From the NCBI GenBank assembly GCA_037178675.1, contig JAYMGJ010000289.1, positions 1-23,139 of the forward strand: a stretch of 23,139 bases of DNA. The letters are read 5' to 3'. Shown here piece after piece: positions 1 through 8,588 of the stretch. The notes under the pieces were generated by a model. The model was not told the origin of the DNA. It did not search any database and saw only the letters and a program-made list of their open reading frames with translations. A program made the translations under genes and the position numbers. Source of the DNA: Scleroderma bovista. Its lineage: Eukaryota > Basidiomycota > Agaricomycetes > Boletales > Sclerodermataceae. Numbering within the stretch: the stretch's first letter is position 1; each line of letters starts with the position of its first letter.

Positions 1-520
1 AAGCGTTTTGCGCTGTTTCGCGTTCGACTAACATTTGTACTAGGTACAATTTTGATCCTTCCGCGCCGACGCCTGGGTCTACAGACCCTATAGGCACGTT
101 CCGAGCGGTTTCCAGGTGGCTGCATGGCGCACATACATCCTAGGTGAGTCATTTCGCATTCTGGCATTTGGCTGACTTTTATTTGTTCGATCTTGAGTCT
201 TCTGCATCACTGTCGCTGTCTGACAAGTCCGTACGAACGATCTGCGTGTGGATGGGTGGCCCAGACGACACTGGTAAGTCGTTGTCCCCTGTTCTTCGAC
301 TCTGGCGCAAATGCTGACTTCCTACAGCCAGCAATGCTGCTTCGACTCTTTCCAAGTCAACGTCGCCGATGCTAGTCGTGCCGTCCACGTCACCATCGTC
401 ACCACTTCATCTGCCATCACCATCACCAACCTTCTCGCCCTTGACGCTTGGCGCAATCACCTCGTCTCTGCTCTCAACTTGTCCGAAGACGATCGCTCGA
501 CTTGCGGTGTGCGCCTAAGT
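1..520 (+). pseudogene. Exon-module family, copy A (F-type and Ser/Thr/Pro-rich exons)
   Basis: Fragment of an unrecognised multi-exon gene family that recurs at 2759-6340, 17008-18017 and 22380-22735. Positions 1-43 look like the end of an intron (branch CTAAC, acceptor CTAG). Exon 44-143 reads YNFDPSAP ... SRWLHGAH and ends at donor GTGAGT (144). The next exon begins near 188 with FDLESSAS; its acceptor has no AG, so that site looks lost. A good intron lies at 274-327 (54 nt, branch GCTGAC). The following exon is very rich in Ser, Thr and Pro and ends ...KTIARLAVCA with a stop near 510. Copy B has matching exons in the same order, and the STP exon of the minus-strand array ends in the same RLAV motif. 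The upstream part lies outside the window. Function unknown; probably a truncated copy. Confidence 0.5.
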
Positions 521-867
521 GAGGGAAGAGGTCAGAACAACCAACAACCAACACCAAATGACAGCAATATGCGAGTGGTGGTCTTCCTTTGCGTTTCTGG
601 TATTTAATCTCCTCAGGGGGGATGTGCTGCACACCTTTCAGGCAGGATGCAGGAGGGAAGGGAAGGGCTTCTGATGGGGATGATGTGTGACTGGGGATGG
701 TATTGACTCCTCTTCAGCCTACCACAGTGGTTAGGAAGAGTCCTGGGATTGAAGAGCGATGATAGATTGATGATAGGGGGGTAATAGCAGTGATGGAGCA
801 ACAGGGAAGCAAGGGGACAGTTCCTGCTTCAAGAATGCGATGGACAGTGATGGGATAGAGTGGACAG
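521..867. other. Intergenic stretch, no gene seen
   Basis: I see no supportable gene here. There are two copies of TGGACAGTGATG (841-852 and 861-872). A direct repeat of roughly CTTCAGCCTA lies near 714 and again near 884, the second copy inside the LTR-like segment that follows. This may be flank or internal sequence of that element. Confidence 0.4.
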
Positions 868-1550
868 TGATGCTAGACTGCGCTTCAGCCTAGAGAAATG
901 ATCAGATACAAGATATATCTGATAAACAGCAATATAGGAGCTTTAGGCCAGCACTGGGTGACCTACAAGTCCAAAGACAAAGAGGGAGCTTATAGACAGA
1001 GAGGGAGAGTGAATGTGGTCGCTTTATTGAGGGGGAAGCAGACACTTCCTTGCAGCCTTTGGCTGCTGGTTTATATACAGGAGGGGCTGTGGCCCTGTAA
1101 GCACAAATGACTAAATGCTTGGTAAGAGATTGGTAAGAAATTGGTAAGCGATTGATAAGCAGTGTAATCAGGCTGAGTCATCGATGGGGAGAGCCTGAAC
1201 AAGCTGCTGAGCCAAGGGAAAGAGCAAAAACATAGGTAAAAAGGGGTGCATAATCAAGAATATGGAAAAATCATTGCATGGGGCCCAAAAGAGAGGGGGG
1301 AAAAGCATGGGATGAGTAGATCGAAGCTAAATGAGCATATGCAATGACATAATGCATATGAATCATAGGGGCATGAGTCATGAATTGATAAGCAGCATGA
1401 TAAGCATGATTTGAAGGATGATTGGTAAGTGATTGGTAAGGGGAGTAATGGGGATTAGTAATGCCAAGAGGGGATGAATAATGCGCAGCAGAGTGAGTCA
1501 GAGTGAGCCAGAGTGACTCTGTGTGACTCAGAAAGAAGGGAAGCACAACC
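868..1550 (-). mobile_element. LTR-like segment (possible solo or 3' LTR), minus strand
   Basis: Read on the minus strand, this has the layout of a retrotransposon LTR. A repeat-rich U3-like part (about 1550-1090) contains several near-identical short units of the type ATTGGTAAG on the plus strand. It is followed by a TATA box (TATATAAA, about 1078-1070) and, about 45 nt further on, a polyadenylation signal AATAAAG (1028-1022). A U5-like part then ends near TCTAGCA at about 871. Neither terminus is fixed: I found no clear TG...CA pair with a target-site duplication, no polypurine tract and no primer-binding site. No reverse transcriptase or integrase is visible nearby. A plain Pol II promoter and terminator pair is the alternative. 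Confidence 0.4.
1068..1080 (-). promoter_or_regulatory. TATA box within the LTR-like segment
   Basis: The minus strand reads TGTATATAAACC here. It lies about 45-50 nt upstream of an AATAAAG polyadenylation signal at 1028-1022, a close TATA-to-poly(A) spacing typical of LTR promoters with a short R region. Confidence 0.4.
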
Positions 1551-1891
1551 TATGATTTATTGAACTTTAGATCTGGAGATGAGCTTCTGAAGCAGTGCCA
1601 CTGATGGGAGTGGCTGGGGGATAATAAAAGAATTGATCCGACCAGAAGAGCAGTGTCAGGGGGCCTGGAATGACAAGTAGAGTCACAGCTGGTCACAGAG
1701 TGTCACAAATCCCTTGGATTGAGCTTCTGTAGAGCAAAAACGCGAAATTTGGTGCTCCCGAAGTGCAGTCTTCCCTTGAGCAGTGAGGGGAAGGTTCTGT
1801 ACTTTATTAGGGCTCCTAAGAAGGGTTCTAGAGCACTGTTTCATTTGTGTTTGTTGCGGGATAGCAGGGAAGTGAAACAAGAATAGCAGAT

Positions 1892-2230
1892 TCAATGTGT
1901 CCAGGGAAGCGAGATGAATGATAGAGGGAGATGGATGTGACAGGACTCTGGGATGAAAGGACCATATGCAGAGGACTCAGGAGACACAGAGACAACCAGG
2001 TATGAATTTTCAAGTCTAACGATAGACTTGAGACGACCAAAGTATGTGCGCGATGCAGGACTGACGAGGAGAACGCGCTGACCGAGAATGAGAGGGACTG
2101 AGGGAGAAGGCTGGGAAGATATGTACCAGACAGTACACAGGAGATCAGGGAGAGGCTGTCCCAAGAGCAGGACATAGTTGAGGTCTGCTGCAATAGCGGA
2201 GAAACGTTCCAGAGAAAATGCGGACTCCAT
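1892..2230 (-). CDS. Unrecognised 112-codon ORF, doubtful
   Basis: An ATG-initiated open frame (start codon 2230-2228) whose first 70 or so residues look protein-like (MESAFSLERFSAIAADL ... RTYFGRLKSIVRLENS). It could be a single exon or the first exon of a gene that splices after the ENS region. It lies just upstream, in the same orientation, of the LTR-like segment, so it could be a remnant of that element's internal region. I see no retroviral motif such as a protease, RT or zinc knuckle. The family is unknown and a chance ORF is possible. Confidence 0.2.
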   Translation of the reverse strand: MESAFSLERFSAIAADLNYVLLLGQPLPDLLCTVWYISSQPSPSVPLILGQRVLLVSPASRTYFGRLKSIVRLENSYLVVSVSPESSAYGPFIPESCHIHLPLSFISLPWTH

Positions 2231-2758
2231 AGTGAGTGATGAAGTGGGTGTCTGGATTGCGGGTGGAATATCTCCGTGGGAAATGAACGGATTTACGTCG
2301 GAACTTGACAGGCAGATAGATCACGGTCTAGGCTCCATGATGGTATAGTCACATGATTGATAGCTTCAAAAATGGCGGAGCTATTCAAAATATCGGAATG
2401 CTGGCACTGGGCGCCTAAATTTGACATTTGGGCGCTAAAAATGATTCTTCCTTTTCTCCTTTGTTTCTCTATCGTTTCTTCTGCTTCTTTGGTTGTTCTG
2501 GTATGGTTGCATTCCTCTCTCATACTGAAATGATCACCAATCCTTGGATTCTTCTGCTTCTTGGCGGTTCTTGTGCGAGGGATGACTGCCAGACGATGGC
2601 ATTCATCTCTTGCTCCAGGATAGTCATTCTTGTGCGATAGATGGCTATGACAAGCTTGTATTCATCCTTCGCATAAGGATAGTCATGACTTTGCGTGATA
2701 TGGATAGCGAGGGCTGTCTGTATCCCTCAAGTCGGGGCAATCTTTCAAGAGATCTTGG
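2231..2758. other. Degenerate stretch without a supported gene
   Basis: No gene is supported here. At 2440-2700 there are loosely repeated motifs (CTTCTGCTTCTT, then variants of GGATAGTCAT with TTGTGCGATA or TTTGCGTGATA), suggesting decayed short tandem duplications. It leads into the exon-family copy that starts near 2759. Confidence 0.3.
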
Positions 2759-2902
2759 GTGTGCGTTCTTCGCATTAGTTCCATCGGCTAACTTTCTCCA
2801 TGTCCACAGTACCAAACATGTTTGGTGCGTGACAGCGGTCTCTAGTGCCTCGACTGGCATGTTCCACGGTACATACAGGTCTCCGTCTCCGATGCTGACC
2901 CA

Positions 2903-3370
2903 ATTAAAATTCTGAAAATTATTCTGAAAATTATTACACACCATTATTTTCAAATTATATCCTATCAATAAAATATCTTAGAAACTAAGATAATAGAATT
3001 TTAATAAATTTTAATAAAATAAAAATACTCTGAGTTGACCAGATTCGAAGCTTCCTTTGAATAATAAAATTATGCTTAATATAATTTTCTCAATCTTTCA
3101 TTTTCAATAAATTTACAAATTTAAAAGGCTATCCCGTGGAAACCAAACTATTAATTAATATCAAATTATCAAATAATATGACAATTTTCTTATATTTTAT
3201 TATATGTGGGAGCGATTACTGTTTAATGTTACATCTGATAAAATTAAATAGAGAAATTCTAAAAATAAAATTAGATTTAGCTATTTTTAGTTTACATTTA
3301 GCTGGGGTATCGTCACTATTAGGTGCGATAAATTTAATTAATTTTTAGTATTTATATATATTTTTACACT
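2903..3370 (+). other. Nuclear insertion of mitochondrial DNA (NUMT)
   Basis: A block of about 468 bp with very high A+T content, starting and ending abruptly inside GC-balanced sequence. It contains a fragment of mitochondrial cytochrome oxidase subunit 1 near its right end. The flanking exon halves align with the uninterrupted minus-strand sister copy: the left flank through TGCTGACCCA matches GCCAACCTG, and the right flank from CCGTCGACTAGCACGC matches CCATCGATCGGCACAC. This places the breakpoints at about 2902/2903 and 3370/3371. At most about 3 target bases appear lost, and I see no obvious target-site duplication. That is typical of insertion by end joining. The remainder may be mitochondrial intron or spacer. 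Confidence 0.7.
3271..3345 (+). pseudogene. cox1: Mitochondrial cox1 exon fragment
   Basis: The plus strand reads LDLAIFSLHLAGVSSLLGAI, which matches the conserved COX1 segment DLAIF-LHL-G-SSLLGAINF of the haem-copper oxidase core. The usual residues just upstream (HSGPSV) are absent. Instead there is AT-rich sequence, consistent with the tail of a mitochondrial intron inserted just before this exon, a common insertion site in fungal cox1. The match ends at about 3345 and a TAG follows. It cannot be expressed as COX1 from the nucleus. Confidence 0.75.
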
Positions 3371-3414
3371 CCGTCGACTAGCACGCTTGGACGTCTCTGT
3401 TTCGAACGGATTAG

Positions 3415-3774
3415 GTGAGTTTTGCGTCCTTCATCCGATTTGATGCATTCTGACGTTCTCCATTTCGTTTACAGCCGTTTGTGCGTCATTTCCAATGCTG
3501 TGCTTGTTCTGACCGTCTGGGCGCTGCCTTGCAGCCTCCACAGGTGAGTTTGGCGTCTTCGAGCCGTTTTGACGCGTGCTGACGCTTTCCGTTTCGTTTT
3601 CAGCCGTTTTCGCGTTGTCTGCAACGCTCTGTACGTCCGTGCACACAATCGACGCATCCGTTGGGTTTCCGAAGGTGTTTGGCCCATCTGGACACTGCCT
3701 TGCAGCCTTGATAGGTGAGTCTGGCAGTTTGGTCTTCTTTCGAGGTGTACTGACGTTCTCTGGTGAGTTTGTAG
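3415..3774 (+). repeat. Tandem exon-intron modules (60-nt introns), plus orientation
   Basis: Three 60-nt introns (3415-3474, 3544-3603, 3715-3774) alternate with exons of 69 and 111 nt. Introns and exons resemble their neighbours: introns start GTGAGTTT-GCGTC and carry TGACG near the branch; exons start CCGTTTKYGCGT and end GCCTTGCAGCCT. The unit is therefore a duplicated exon plus intron of about 171 bp. The 69-nt exon is the same unit with 42 nt, a multiple of 3, missing. Confidence 0.65.
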
Positions 3775-4339
3775 GCTTTATCGTGTCCGTATCGACACTT
3801 GGCACGTCCCCAGTGCCCGCTCGACGCGTCCGCCTGGCCTCTCAACTCATCTGTCTGACTCCTCGACCCATCCGTTCGGTGTCCAGGGCGATTCATGTCG
3901 CATGCACGCCAACTCGTGCTCCCAAGGCGTACATGCGGTATTCCAATGCTACCCAGGTCCTCTGACTCGATCAACACGGTTGCGAGTGCGCCCAACTCGT
4001 TCGGGGTGCCCACAGACTCGATTCCTTGGCCTGCATCTCCGTCTGCCTCATCGATGCTTACACGCTCGCTCGTACCCCTTTCACAGCTCTCCGACTCGAC
4101 TCCTTCAGGGACGATGCACGCACTCAGGTGTTGCTAGGACTCCCAGTGGGTCTGTTGTGTCCATGGCTGCAGCCTCAATCACCTTCGTGCGGTATATTTT
4201 CCAATTTCATCCGTTTGGTGCGAGCTCGGGAATTTTGACCTCTTCACTTGTTTCTCCAGTAGGTTATATTTCTTCTGGTCCTTTTCCTTTCCTTCTGGCT
4301 AGGCAGAGCCAGGGCTCATAAATACAGAAATGCCAGAAA

Positions 4340-6340
4340 GGTCGACAACACTACGTGTGTGCCTTGAGGGCACAAAAACGCGAGCGGGCGAAGTCGAAGA
4401 CTGGCTGCTTGGGCGACGGCGACAGTACAGGCACGAAGTTGGATGCTAGAGATGCGAGACACAACGTAGCGGTGACGGATGGCCTTGGAAACCGGTCAGA
4501 TGCGTCAAGGGAGCACAGGGACATGCCAGACATTTGAAATGGCACAGATACAACCACAGAGATGACAGAGCCCATCAGTACATGTTGATATGCTATGAAA
4601 ACGCGAAACTTACCTGTTGAAATGGGGAGATGCAACAAGGTTGAGCCCAGAAGCCGTGCGGGCACACCAAATGTGTGCACAGATGCGTATACCATTGCAA
4701 ACCACGCGAATACGGCTATAAATACACAGGAATGTGTCAGTATGTGCCCAGCAGACCCAATGCGGCCAGACCTGCCTGGTGGCAGCAGGCTGTGCACAGG
4801 GGAGTCGGGCAGACTCCAGCATCTTGAAGATACGTAGAAGACACGCATACGTGTGCACAGCATTGCCAAAAACTTGAGAGGGCGTCAGAACGGCCAATGT
4901 ACCTGCCAGAGGCACAGGATCGCACATAGATGAGCCAGTGAGGCTTGGAAGCAAAAGAGATGCGTCGGATACATGCGGGCAAGCGCTGAGCATTGCAAAC
5001 GACTCGAAGATACCTGAAACACGTCAGAAATCGTCAGAAAGCCTGCAAATGACTGGAAAATGTCATACTCGCCTGCTGGAAGCGCAAGATCGCGCAGAGG
5101 AGCCACCGAGACTCGGAAGCCTCTTGGATATGTTGGACATGTGCAAGCACATACAGAGCATTCGAATCAACGCGAAAACAACTGCAAAACAAGGGGGAGA
5201 CATCAGTATAATCCAAAAACACACAGAAACTGCCTAACTCACCTATTGGCGCAAAGGAATGGTACCTAGGCATGGTGGATAGCTTGGGAAATGTTGCGGA
5301 TGTGTCAAACATACACAGGGGCGTGTACAGCTTCAACAATGACCTGAAATCGGCTGAAATTGAGCACAAAGATGTCAAAATGCGTTAAAATGAAGCCAAA
5401 AAAGCCAAACTCACCTATAGGGCTCGAAATCAAAATTCCGAAGCATCTCAGATGATGGAGACACATCAGGGATGAAGGGATTGATGGATATGCACACAGA
5501 ACATGCCACTTGTGACCCTGGACATACATACTTGTCAAATGCTTGTCTTTGGCCAGTGTGTTGAGGTGTTGGGGATAGACAAGAAGGTTGCGGTGAGGGT
5601 TGAGGTCGAAACGGCTGGTGGTAGGGATGGAAAACAAAGCAGCCTGGACAGCATGAGCAGTAGCGACGACGTTTACAGTCAATGCAACAGTGCAGAGATG
5701 TACCTGGGTGGTGGGGACACGAAACGCAGTGTAGACGCAACAAACGGCATTGGCAGCCATACGGACGTGTTGAGCGGGCACTGGGATGTGCCAAGCATCA
5801 AGACGAACGTGATAATGCCTGCAAATGCACTGGAGATTGTCAGAATGCCCCAAAAGAAGAATAATCCGCCTGACTCACCTATAGAAGCTGCAATGCAGCC
5901 CTCAGATGGTCCGAACGGCGTCAGAGACCACACAGATGGGTTGAGTGCACGAAAGGACATGCACTGCGTTGAAAACGACGTAAACCGCCTGTAAATGAAA
6001 CACGAATCGTCAGAACGCCCGGAAAGAATAAACCGCCAGACTTACCTGTTAGAGGCGCAACTGGTGGCCTGTAGACCAGACGAATGGCTGCGGGAACCGC
6101 ACGGACGCGCATAGCAAAAACTCACCTGATGCGCACGAAATCGCGACACTCAAAGTGTGCCGATCGATGGAGACAGGTTGGCGTTGGAAACGCTAGTGTA
6201 TACATACCCTGGAACGCGCCAGTTGAGGTGTCGAAGACCGCAAGTCGAACGATTGCGTTCAGACGAGTCGAGAACGCATGTGAGGCGATCGAGCGAATTG
6301 TTGAGGGTGAGGGAGCTGGCAATGGCAATCAAAACTGAGA
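4340..6340 (-). pseudogene. Exon-module family, minus-strand array (STP, R and W exons)
   Basis: Long sister of the 2759-4321 copy. The first exon seen (about 6340-6126) is Ser/Pro-rich, then reads AVFDTSTGAFQGMY ... FECRDFVRI. A damaged junction follows (6125-6046). Later exons: 5988-5879 (110 nt), 5818-5704 (W type, YHVRLDAWHIP), 5643-5415 (unique), then R-type 5353-5243 (111), 5181-5073 (109), 5013-4903 (111), a degenerate one at 4873-4776, 4715-4614 (102), and a W-like end near 4553 (ISNVWHVP) with a TGA just after. Introns are 57, 60, 60, 61, 61, 59 and 60 nt. R motifs: CFRVDSNALYVLAH, YLRVVCNAQRLPAC, RIRVVCNGIRICAH. Lesions: TGA at 5307-5305, off-phase exon lengths (110, 109), a lost acceptor near 4873 and another near 4554. 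Family unknown; almost certainly a pseudogene now. Confidence 0.55.
4614..5414 (-). repeat. Tandem exon-intron modules, minus orientation, period about 171 bp
   Basis: Five consecutive R-type units. Exon starts on the minus strand fall at 5353, 5181, 5013, about 4873 and 4715, giving spacings of 172, 168, 140 and 158 bp. The shorter spacings match visible deletions. Introns are 5414-5354, 5242-5182, 5072-5014 and 4775-4716. The intron at 5072 uses a GC donor (GCGAGT), and the one at 4775 has a weak GCAGGT donor. Confidence 0.6.
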
Positions 6341-6463
6341 GTGACAGTGACAGCACAACTATTGGAACCAGATTATTGTCAACCAACCTGTCCAGTACTT
6401 ATCTACTGCTACCTGTACCCCATTACAGTAATGGTTAAAAGTCAAAATGCTCTGCGAGCCCAC

Positions 6464-6481
6464 CCTACAATATATTGTAGG
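6464..6481. repeat. Perfect 18-bp palindrome
   Basis: CCTACAATATATTGTAGG reads the same on both strands. It lies in the roughly 300-bp gap between the minus-strand exon array and the next gene, upstream of the array's first visible exon, so it could be a promoter-proximal dyad or an element remnant. No role is shown. Confidence 0.4.
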
Positions 6482-6649
6482 CACCATAAAATCCATCGGA
6501 AGCACCACACTATGGTGAATACCGGCAGAATGTGGCAGGGGAATTCCGACACAGTGAAAGACCCACATGGTTCAGACGTCGAGGGCTGCACCTCCGCGTC
6601 AAACGTTTGTGCTTCCACGTCCTCGGTTTGCGCATAGTTAACTGTAGGC

Positions 6650-7943
6650 AGGTCATGTTTAACACATGCGGATAAACGGAAATACATACCCTCGCAAATG
6701 GGTGGCCCTTCACTTACGTTGTGATTGGTATTGACTGTGTCACACCCACTCTCGACTTCACCGGCTCCAGCATCATTGGAACCAATATCTGCCACCCCAT
6801 GGGATTTCCTGCTGCCCCTGCTTGCCATTCACTTAAAAGAAGATTAATTTTACAATTGAAAAGTGTCCTGATACTCACATCTGGTTGTAGAGTAGGATTT
6901 GGGTGGTATTCTGTATGAAAGAGGGGAGGCAGGAAATGTTCAGTGCGCGAGAAAATACGAATCGGGTAACGACTTCACGCACCATAACTTACGGCTAGGA
7001 TGTGATTTCGAACGCAGGTTCTGGCTAACATCAGTCAGAAAGGCATCACCGTCAACAAATTTGGCATACCTCATCATTGGCGGGTGTTAGTTTCCTGCCA
7101 CGCAGCAATCTTGCCTCCCACAATGCTGGTTCTAGCACTTCAGTCCGCAATGCCATGGGTCATACAGAGATGCCCATAGCTGGGTCCTCCTCAGTGAGGG
7201 CCTCCAGTTCAGCTGGAGGAGTTCGGCGACAAGTCGTTGCTGGTTCAGCTTGGACTCGAAGTCTCGTACAAAGTAATGGAAGACGGCCAAGCATCCTCTC
7301 ACATAGTACTTTCTTGTGTAGAGGTTATTAAATGCTTTGAAAGATGGATGCAGTCCTGGAAGGGTCGAGGTGAGTGTCTTTGTGATGAACTCGTCAGGAT
7401 CAGCTTCGGGGGAGGCTGGGTGTAGTCAGTCAACGGTAGTGGAGGCATGATCATTCGCTGCTGTCTGGCAGGAGATGAGCTGAGGGTCTGCAGTGCAGCC
7501 AAGTCAACTCACCTGCGACGTGGGTTGTAGCGTTGTTCGAGCGGGTTTTGCCAAGGTCTTGAGAAATAACGTGAAACGACCAAGATGGGAAATGTGTTAA
7601 TGTCGGCATCGGTCCTATGGCGTTGCAGAGGCCATGTCCCACTCATTGCCACAGTAAGGGTCCATCGAGGTTGAGGTTGGCAGTGCGGAATATGGCAGGA
7701 CTCTTGATTTGTTGGGTTGCCCCAATCGTCCAGACCTGAGACAGAAAGACTGGAGTTGGGTGACGAGACCGCCTGGTGGTAGCGAGGAGACATAGGTCGG
7801 GCTAAAGTGACTCGATTATCATACAGAATAGGTTGGGATGTCGTGCTCACCATGGATGGCATCGAAAATGCTTGCAAGAGTGGGGACAAAGACTGCGGGA
7901 GGTAGACAATGTTCGTGGTTGGATTCAGCGAGCCGGTGAGCAA
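6650..7943 (-). pseudogene. Unrecognised multi-exon gene, frameshifted
   Basis: Family not recognised. The best coding stretch (about 7415-7159) reads FITKTLTSTLPG ... RKYYVRGCLAVFHYFVRDFE ... RRTQLWASLYD, dense in aromatic residues and suggestive of a folded helical domain. A one-base slip near 7157 moves the frame into MALRTEVLEPALWEARLL ... TPANDE, ending at donor 7069. Credible introns follow: 7069-7025 (45 nt), 6992-6911 (82) and 6878-6832 (47), linking RTCVRNHILA, NTTQILLYNQ and EWQAGAAGNPMGWQILVPMM. Upstream, a Ser/Pro-rich stretch (about 7943-7513) ends at donor GTGAGT (7512), but its phase does not fit the next exon cleanly. The start is unresolved. It lies in the same orientation as the Plavaka gene, about 650 bp downstream of it; a direct link is not shown. 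Confidence 0.45.
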
Positions 7944-8588
7944 TGCATGTCAAGCGGGATGACATCCACTTACGTATTATAACCTACACCTCCCAAGGGC
8001 GTCCTCAAATCACTGTCAGCCCCAGATTAACATTCCATCCATCCGCTAGGTATAGTAACGAGCGCTCATATTGATGGTACGCTCTTGATATGCATACAAT
8101 CGAGGAGTCCAAAGCGCTGGGAAAGAAATATGTAATTCAATAATAACAAACCTAAGTAACTCGAGTCAAAGAATTTCGGGGCTCATATTACTTCAGGGCT
8201 TATGTAATCAATGACAGCGACAAACTTATCAAGTCAAAACCAGGGTTCATGGCTGTGGACTTACCCTAGATTCCATATATATATGATGGAAAAGTCACCA
8301 AACGATGCGAAGTCCGGTCGTGGAACACGACGAACAGGTGTAAGACTTGAGATGGTTATGGTACAGAAACAAGATGTAATCAAGCGGAGCTTGAAATCCA
8401 CGTGACCTTACCAATCACCAACAAGTGCCATAATCTCAGTTCATTTCATTTCAGTTCTCCAACAGTGGACATAGTAGTATTACTGTAAAATTGATGCTGA
8501 AAATGTCACTCGAGCACCAGAGATCAAGGTCATCTGTCATCACAACAGCACACCAAATGATCAGCAAAGGACTGCTGTATTTTCCAAG
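7944..8588. other. Spacer 3' of the transposase gene, nothing identified
   Basis: No coding stretch is supported. It should contain the 3' untranslated region and one terminal end of the Plavaka element, but I could not find a terminal inverted repeat by eye. Confidence 0.3.

Larger units (their letters stand above)
2759..4321 (+). pseudogene. Exon-module family, plus-strand array (R, R, W exons), split by mitochondrial DNA
   Basis: Order: possible intron 2759-2809; exon 2810-2902 reading AVSSASTGMFHGTY; mitochondrial insertion 2903-3370; rest of the exon 3371-3414 reading TLGRLCFERI; intron 3415-3474; R exon 3475-3543 (69 nt); intron 3544-3603; R exon 3604-3714 (111 nt); intron 3715-3774; W exon 3775-4321. 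All three introns after the insertion are exactly 60 nt, with GTGAGT donors and CTGACG branch sites. Joining these exons leaves one open phase-2 frame from 3371 to the TAA at 4319-4321, with motifs RLCVISNAVLV, RFRVVCNALYVRAH and YRVRIDTWHVP. The W exon is long and rich in Arg, Ser, Pro and His. The family is unknown. The 5' end is not found and the insertion breaks the exon, so this copy is probably dead, though the part downstream of the insertion is undamaged. Confidence 0.55.

Noticed and set aside
3030..3060. TTCGAA-containing motif in the NUMT as a tRNA T-arm
   Set aside because: The flanking bases do not form the five-pair stem and no cloverleaf could be drawn.
3576..3965. 129-codon plus-strand open frame across the exon array
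   Set aside because: It reads through the 60-nt intron 3715-3774 in a frame different from the one conserved between modules. It is open only because that intron length is a multiple of three and has no stop in this frame.
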